Source of the DNA: Desulfobacteraceae bacterium
Lineage (GTDB): Bacteria > Desulfobacterota > Desulfobacteria > Desulfobacterales > BuS5
NCBI GenBank assembly: GCA_030592105.1
Contig: JAUVKE010000141.1
Coordinates: 1-6,846, forward strand
Direction: 5' to 3'
DNA: 6,846 bases
The position numbers and the translations under genes were made by a program. The stretch's first letter is position 1, and each line of letters opens with the position of its first letter. Positions 6,674 through 6,846 of this stretch are shown here, piece by piece. The notes beneath the pieces are model-generated. The model made no database searches and was not told where the DNA came from. It worked only from the letters and a program-made list of their open reading frames with translations.

Positions 6674-6829
6674 AATACGGGAAGTTTAATTGTTTTTTCC
6701 GCTATTGCAAATAAATTTTTTGAATTTCTAAGTTTGCTCCGCCAAAATTGCGAAACTCGCTCGTGCCTCGCTCAAACAATCGCAATTTTTTGGCTACGCT
6801 GCACTAAGAAATTCTACGAAATTTATTAA
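6674..6829 (+). pseudogene. Possible remnant of an IS4-type transposase N-terminus
   Basis: The frame starting at AAT 6674 gives NTGSLIVFSAIANKFF, similar in pattern to the start of IS4-family transposases. No ATG stands at the expected place, and the frame continues into the palindromic repeat and ends at 6829 after about 51 codons. The remaining transposase, with its DDE residues, is absent from the window. The in-frame ATG at 6614 lies inside the upstream receiver gene and is not a credible start. Confidence 0.25.
6710..6827. repeat. Large imperfect inverted repeat (44- and 48-base arms, 26-base loop)
   Basis: The arm 6710-6753 (AATAAATTT to TTGCGA) pairs with 6780-6827 (TCGCAATT to AATTTATT) with a few mismatches and small bulges. 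Shared blocks are AATAAATTT, GAATTTCT, GCCAAAA and TTGCGA. The 26-base loop at 6754-6779 contains a direct repeat, CTCGCTC, at 6756-6762 and 6767-6773. Weak complementarity may continue outward to about 6700 and 6838. Transcribed from either strand it would form a long hairpin. It has no T tail suited to an ordinary terminator. Confidence 0.85.
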
Positions 6830-6846
6830 ATACGCTACAAAAACAA

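Larger units (their letters stand above)
6642..6846. mobile_element. Probable insertion-sequence end (IS4-like remnant), runs off the window
   Basis: TAGTGTCCGGTTA at 6643-6655 resembles, from memory, terminal repeats of IS4-type elements common in Desulfobacterota and cyanobacteria. Shortly after it, from 6674, a plus-strand frame reads NTGSLIVFSAIANKFFEFLS, which resembles the N-terminus (NTGK..F.Q...F) of IS4-family transposases. It then passes into a large inverted repeat and stops at TAA 6827-6829. The transposase similarity is lost after about 20 residues, so this would be a broken or chimeric end rather than an intact element. The other end is outside the window. The identification was not checked against a database. 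Confidence 0.4.

Noticed and set aside
6614..6829. 71-residue plus-strand frame at the 3' end as a real gene
   Set aside because: Its ATG lies inside the receiver gene and has no ribosome binding site, and half of the frame is a palindromic repeat. Only the stretch after 6674 has a transposase-like look.

Overview
The window is moderately AT-rich bacterial DNA with gene-dense, all-plus-strand coding and long AT-rich spacers. The gene content suggests an anaerobic, Desulfobacterota-like (sulfate-reducer-type) genome: a two-subunit B12-dependent acyl-CoA mutase, an aromatic/alicyclic-type acyl-CoA ligase, a membrane-anchored rhodanese and a HEAT-repeat response regulator. That assignment is an inference from gene families; there is no rRNA or other marker here.

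Layout. Positions 1-39 hold a 14-bp tandem repeat. Positions 106-1764 and 1764-2162 encode the large (catalytic) and small (B12-binding) subunits of a coenzyme-B12-dependent acyl-CoA mutase. They overlap by one base (TAATG) and are closed by a strong intrinsic terminator (2185-2223). A spacer of about 570 bases (2224-2792) follows, with a second tandem repeat, small palindromes and a possible promoter, but no convincing gene. Positions 2793-3278 encode a membrane-anchored single-domain rhodanese. It overlaps by one base an AMP-forming acyl-CoA ligase (3278-4930). After 53 bases comes a HEAT-repeat protein with a C-terminal CheY-like receiver (4984-6627). The last 200 bases look like the end of an insertion sequence merged with a large imperfect inverted repeat.

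The most interesting object is the mutase. The gene would normally be labelled methylmalonyl-CoA mutase. An ungapped alignment by eye to remembered methylmalonyl-CoA mutase sequence shows that the substrate-pocket residues are changed: Tyr89 to Phe, Gln197 to Glu, Arg207 to Phe and His244 to Asn (Propionibacterium numbering). The B12-binding Lys/Asp/His/Gly residues of the small subunit are kept. This predicts a working B12 radical mutase that does not act on methylmalonyl-CoA/succinyl-CoA. Its substrate may be non-carboxylated, and is unknown.

How the genes work together is uncertain. The ligase could make acyl-CoA substrates of the kind a mutase would rearrange, but the terminator places them in separate transcription units. 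The rhodanese and ligase look translationally coupled, although the rhodanese domain is predicted to lie outside the membrane. The receiver protein could follow the ligase in the same transcript, since no terminator is visible between them.
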